Assembly (NCBI GenBank): GCA_028551475.1
Contig: CM052356.1
Location: 8,459,884 to 8,523,883 of the forward strand
From: Casuarina equisetifolia
Taxonomy: Eukaryota; Streptophyta; Magnoliopsida; Fagales; Casuarinaceae
Direction of reading: 5' to 3'
Length of the DNA: 64,000 nt
How positions within the stretch are numbered: position 1 is the first letter of the stretch; every line of letters starts with the position of its first letter. Under the pieces are notes generated by a model. It was not told where the DNA came from. It saw only the letters and a list, made by a program, of their open reading frames with translations, and made no database searches. This document shows positions 63,744 to 64,000 of the stretch, in pieces. The position numbers and the translations under genes are program-made.

Positions 63744-64000
63744 TGCTATTTTGATGTAGTTAAGCTAAACATATGGAGTGTAGTTATGTGTAGTGTAGTT
63801 ACTTTTAATAATATAGGCTTATCGGTCACAAGTTGGTTAGATTTTTTGGGCTAGCCTATGTTGATGTTTGCTATGTAGTTAATTCTAGAATTATTGTGAA
63901 AGTTTGTGAGTCATATGGCTATTGTTTGGAGATATCCAAAACCTTCTAGTTTGTATTAAGTTTTTGTTTGTTGTGAATGAAAGGTTAGAGAAGTTTTATG
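63744..64000 (+). repeat. 3' LTR of the second Ty3-gypsy element (cut by window end)
   Basis: Starts TGCTATTTTGATG after a purine-rich tract (ACAGAGGGAGTTG) and matches the 5' LTR to the last base of the window. Confidence 0.85.

Larger units (their letters stand above)
59696..64000 (+). mobile_element. Second Ty3-gypsy retrotransposon, decayed, truncated by the window end
   Basis: The 5' LTR is 59696-60143 and the 3' LTR starts at 63744 and runs past the window. The primer site TTGGTATAAGAGTCAAC (60145-60161) fits tRNA-Met. Inside, in plus orientation, are gag with a broken zinc knuckle (CIYFNCDKPFLFRS near 61030), reverse transcriptase, RNase H and integrase remnants with many stops. Confidence 0.85.

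Overview
The window is plant nuclear DNA. It shows GT-AG introns with pyrimidine-rich acceptors, plant-specific gene families, and long AT-rich intergenic stretches with nested LTR retrotransposons. Gene content and intron style suggest a eudicot, perhaps a woody one, but I cannot name the species. All calls come from reading the sequence. For five of the six multi-exon genes the spliced exons sum to a whole number of codons from an initiator ATG to a stop. For LHT copy 2 this holds only from an internal ATG.

The left 43 kb is gene space. Two tandem plus-strand amino-acid transporter genes (lysine/histidine transporter-like 8 type) occupy 1.4-10.7 kb. The second has a one-base frameshift at its N-terminus. 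A small two-exon membrane-protein gene on the minus strand (11.7-15.2 kb) faces an intronless LDL1-type histone demethylase gene (15.7-18.1 kb) across about 480 bp. An F-S-K2 dehydrin gene follows (19.8-20.8 kb), with four CRT/DRE cores, one ABRE and a TATA box upstream. A decayed Ty1-copia element (23.0-30.3 kb) carries its own nested insertion and ends about 230 bp before a nine-exon neutral ceramidase gene (30.6-34.4 kb). Two tandem minus-strand zinc alcohol dehydrogenase-like genes with identical ten-exon layouts follow (34.5-42.5 kb).

From about 45 kb to the right end the sequence is a retrotransposon nest. A Ty3-gypsy gag fragment sits at 45.2 kb. A broken minus-strand Ty1-copia array covers about 46.0-59.7 kb and is split by a younger Ty3-gypsy element of Athila type (47,897-56,927). 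That element has 1.4-kb LTRs, a tRNA-Asp primer site and a 5-bp target duplication, but has lost its integrase core. A second, older Ty3-gypsy element starts at 59,696 and runs off the window.

The genes do not form a pathway. I see stress-linked genes (dehydrin, ceramidase, transporters, alcohol dehydrogenase-like enzymes) beside a chromatin regulator. I found no clearly new biological system. The best leads are the frameshifted transporter copy, the LTR next to the ceramidase start, the CRT/DRE cluster, the two-codon upstream frame at LDL1, and the domain fusions and deletions in the retroelement nest.
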